Origin: Patescibacteria group bacterium
Lineage (GTDB): Bacteria; Patescibacteriota; Minisyncoccia; JAHISW01; Tagabacteraceae
Reading direction: 5' to 3'
Assembly: GCA_018817995.1 (NCBI GenBank)
Contig: JAHISW010000068.1
Coordinates: forward strand, 1-12,385
Length of the DNA stretch: 12,385 nt
Made by a program: the position numbers and the translations under genes. Position 1 is the first letter of the stretch; each line of letters begins with the position of its first letter. Positions 12,382 to 12,385 of the stretch are shown here, in pieces. The notes under the pieces are model-generated. The model ran no database searches and had not been told where the DNA came from. It was given only the letters and a program-made list of their open reading frames with translations.

Positions 12382-12385
12382 TGCC

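Larger units (their letters stand above)
11273..12385 (+). other. 1.1-kb non-coding, structure-rich region
   Basis: No frame here looks like a protein gene. The base composition is visibly richer in G and C than the genes to the left. The region holds the post-vsr hairpin, two diverged copies of a ~115-bp element, a ~200-nt segment of consecutive stems, a boxed inverted repeat, and a dense array of hairpins and palindromes from 12097 to the window end. These are described separately. Confidence 0.7.

Noticed and set aside
11273..12385. tRNA, rRNA or tmRNA gene in the structured tail
   Set aside because: I looked for cloverleaf and T-loop patterns and for conserved rRNA/tmRNA sequence and saw none.

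Overview
The window is low-GC bacterial DNA on which every supported gene lies on the + strand. Two lipoprotein lipoboxes, a PLD nuclease joined to a probable outer-membrane beta-barrel, and strong Shine-Dalgarno sequences point to a diderm bacterium using the standard code. I cannot name the organism from sequence alone; the gene types and repeat-rich spacers would fit an uncultivated phylum such as Omnitrophota, but that is a guess. The content (tyrosine recombinase, decayed integrase, broken genes, restriction-modification operon, many inverted repeats) marks an accessory or mobile region.

Region 1 (1-4363) is a tight module. It holds the tail of an unidentified gene, a winged-helix/AAA-type ATPase with a C-terminal membrane anchor, a fusion of a YdjM/DUF457-type membrane hydrolase domain with an HlyD-like lipoyl/coiled-coil domain, and a complete XerC/D-family tyrosine recombinase. 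The reading frames overlap or nearly touch. Region 2 (4364-4906) is non-coding and carries several copies of a TTCGTGAAA motif. One copy is a perfect dyad with 9-bp arms around a 6-bp core, and a partial copy lies inverted downstream, so it is a candidate target for the neighbouring recombinase.

Region 3 (4907-7755) is an envelope block: an exported protein of unknown function overlapping by one base a secreted HKD nuclease with a beta-strand-rich tail, then a promoter, two small lipoproteins, and a small membrane protein. Region 4 (7242-8473) is a gene graveyard: an ORF6N start, a C-terminal scrap, a TIR-like N-terminus, and an integrase C-terminus with two in-frame stops.

Region 5 (8503-11272) has an unknown protein with a short tandem repeat. 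It is followed by a sigma70-like promoter and a terminator-like hairpin that contains the ribosome binding site of a C5-cytosine methyltransferase. The methyltransferase gene overlaps a probable restriction endonuclease gene, which is followed two bases later by vsr. Together these form a type II R-M operon with its own T:G mismatch repair nuclease.

Region 6 (11273-12385) has no convincing gene. It is visibly richer in GC and packed with structure: two diverged copies of a ~115-bp element with a compensatorily changed hairpin, a ~200-nt segment that folds into consecutive strong stems (possible structured RNA), and a run of inverted repeats including a perfect 24-bp palindrome and a bidirectional terminator-like structure at the window end.
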